Shown here: one piece after another, positions 6,034 to 6,301 of the stretch
How positions within the stretch are numbered: position 1 is the stretch's first letter
How the letters are laid out: every line of letters begins with the position of its first letter
Origin: Minisyncoccota bacterium
GTDB taxonomy: Bacteria > Patescibacteriota > Minisyncoccia > Minisyncoccales > GCA-002788555
Assembly (NCBI GenBank): GCA_028697615.1
Contig: JAQVET010000041.1
Location: forward strand, 1 to 6,301
DNA: 6,301 nt
Direction of reading: 5' to 3'
Position numbers and translations under genes: made by a program
The notes under the pieces: model-generated
Told to the model about the DNA's origin: nothing
Database searches by the model: none
Seen by the model: the letters and a program-made list of their open reading frames with translations, nothing else

Positions 6034-6052
6034 GGCTTTTAAGCTCTTTTGC
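6018..6052 (-). repeat. Promoter-associated direct repeat, copy 2
   Basis: 30 of 35 bases match 4675-4709, with the identical 18-base core at 6025-6042, in the same orientation and at the same distance from the next start codon. The short open peptide it encodes (ending LEISVDDFIK and a TAA at 6001-6003) is not thought to be a gene. Confidence 0.75.
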
Positions 6053-6087
6053 TTTTTTATTTTCTTATATTTCACTGCTATTATTTT

Positions 6088-6140
6088 ACCACCCGCTGGG
6101 TTTTTCAGCTACCTGGCCAGGTGGTTTTGGCGTCCGCGCC
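6088..6140. repeat. GC-rich structured patch with palindromes
   Basis: In a region otherwise very AT-rich, 6111-6150 has 27 G/C in 40. It holds the perfect palindrome ACCTGGCCAGGT (6111-6122), an outer stem ACCACC (6088-6093) with GGTGGT (6120-6125) followed by TTT, and a small hairpin GGCG...CGCC (6129-6140). It may be a terminator, an operator or a repeat remnant. On the minus strand, TGGTAAAAT (6083-6091) also resembles an extended -10, but no good -35 is present. Confidence 0.4.
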
Positions 6141-6170
6141 GGAGAGGCAAGTTCAAAATCATATATTTTT

Positions 6171-6209
6171 CCCAAGGTTTGAAGCTATTTAACTCCGGGG
6201 GTTAAATAG
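6171..6209. repeat. Palindromic repeat element, copy 2, at the end of the upstream gene
   Basis: Positions 6171-6199 match 4725-4753 in inverted orientation (27 of 29). Here the element also forms a 9-bp stem, CTATTTAAC (6185-6193) with GTTAAATAG (6201-6209), over a 7-base loop. The stop codon of the upstream gene (6202-6204) lies in the stem, so the hairpin may protect or end that mRNA, although no T run follows on the minus strand. Confidence 0.7.
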
Positions 6210-6300
6210 GAACGTATATTTTACCATAGCAATTTTTGGATTTGGTAAAGCCAGCTTTTTCAGCTTCTTTTTCTGAACAAAACCAATCTTCGCCTAAGTC
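6202..6300 (-). CDS. C-terminal end of a protein with a small WFCSEKEA..AGF-type domain (partial)
   Basis: Only the last 32 codons are visible; the gene begins outside the window. The peptide runs DLGEDWFCSEKEAEKAGF, then TKSKNCYGKIYVPI and a TAA. The pattern W-F-C-S-E-x-E-A-x-x-A-G-[WF]-x-K-[AS]-x-N-C matches the end of a small Cys-containing domain that, as I recall, often closes thermonuclease-like and secreted or membrane proteins in Patescibacteria and other bacteria, usually after a GEKIYHxPGCxxY segment. That upstream half and the rest of the protein are not visible, so its function cannot be given. The stop codon lies inside a palindromic repeat, which may have replaced the original gene end. 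Confidence 0.6.
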   Translation of the reverse strand, partial: DLGEDWFCSEKEAEKAGFTKSKNCYGKIYVPI

Positions 6301-6301
6301 T

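Noticed and set aside
5970..6182. Plus-strand 70-aa ORF over the gap before the 357-aa nuclease gene
   Set aside because: It crosses the promoter, the GC-rich patch and repeat sequence, and shows no recognisable protein features.
1..6301. UGA recoded as glycine, as in some Patescibacteria
   Set aside because: TGA ends radC exactly at an ATGA overlap, and all genes read full length with the standard code.

Overview
The window is AT-rich bacterial DNA with every convincing gene on the minus strand, so gene order reads from position 6301 down to 1. Tight packing, weak or absent Shine-Dalgarno sites, small genes and the family signatures (a WFCSEKEA..AGF-type C-terminal domain, a lysine-rich type III Mod N-terminus) fit a Patescibacteria/CPR-like genome. 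This taxonomic guess rests on style, not on a marker gene. The standard code applies: TGA, TAA and TAG all end genes here.

Layout, in the direction of transcription. (1) 6300-6202: the last 32 codons of a gene with a small Cys-containing domain. (2) 6201-5999: a 203-bp gap with a palindromic repeat, a GC-rich structured patch and a promoter. (3) 5998-4925: a PD-(D/E)XK nuclease-like protein of 357 aa. (4) 4924-4656: a 269-bp gap with a plus-strand promoter and hairpin (possible small RNA), a second copy of the palindromic repeat, and a promoter for the next operon. (5) 4655 to beyond 1: a compact operon of radC, a 145-aa PD-(D/E)XK-like gene, the type III DNA methyltransferase mod, an OLD-family ATPase/TOPRIM nuclease, and the start of the type III restriction helicase gene res. 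Junctions are a 4-bp ATGA overlap, a 14-bp overlap, a 5-bp gap and a short gap.

Working together: Mod and Res form a type III restriction-modification system, in which Mod recognises and methylates the site and Res uses ATP to move along and cut unmodified DNA. The OLD nuclease sits between mod and res, and a small nuclease-like gene sits directly before mod. This suggests an expanded defence cassette, perhaps with a second DNA-damage-sensing or abortive arm. RadC at the head is a JAMM-fold protein often found in accessory loci; its GC content is far higher than that of the genes behind it.

The observations most worth checking are: a 24-codon open tail after the OLD stop, readable only by a frameshift at an A7 run, which ends in EEIPF like the C-terminal tip of single-stranded-DNA-binding protein (SSB); the same promoter-like block at exactly the same distance before radC and the 357-aa nuclease gene, placed as if both mRNAs were leaderless; and the possible small RNA between 4815 and 4923.
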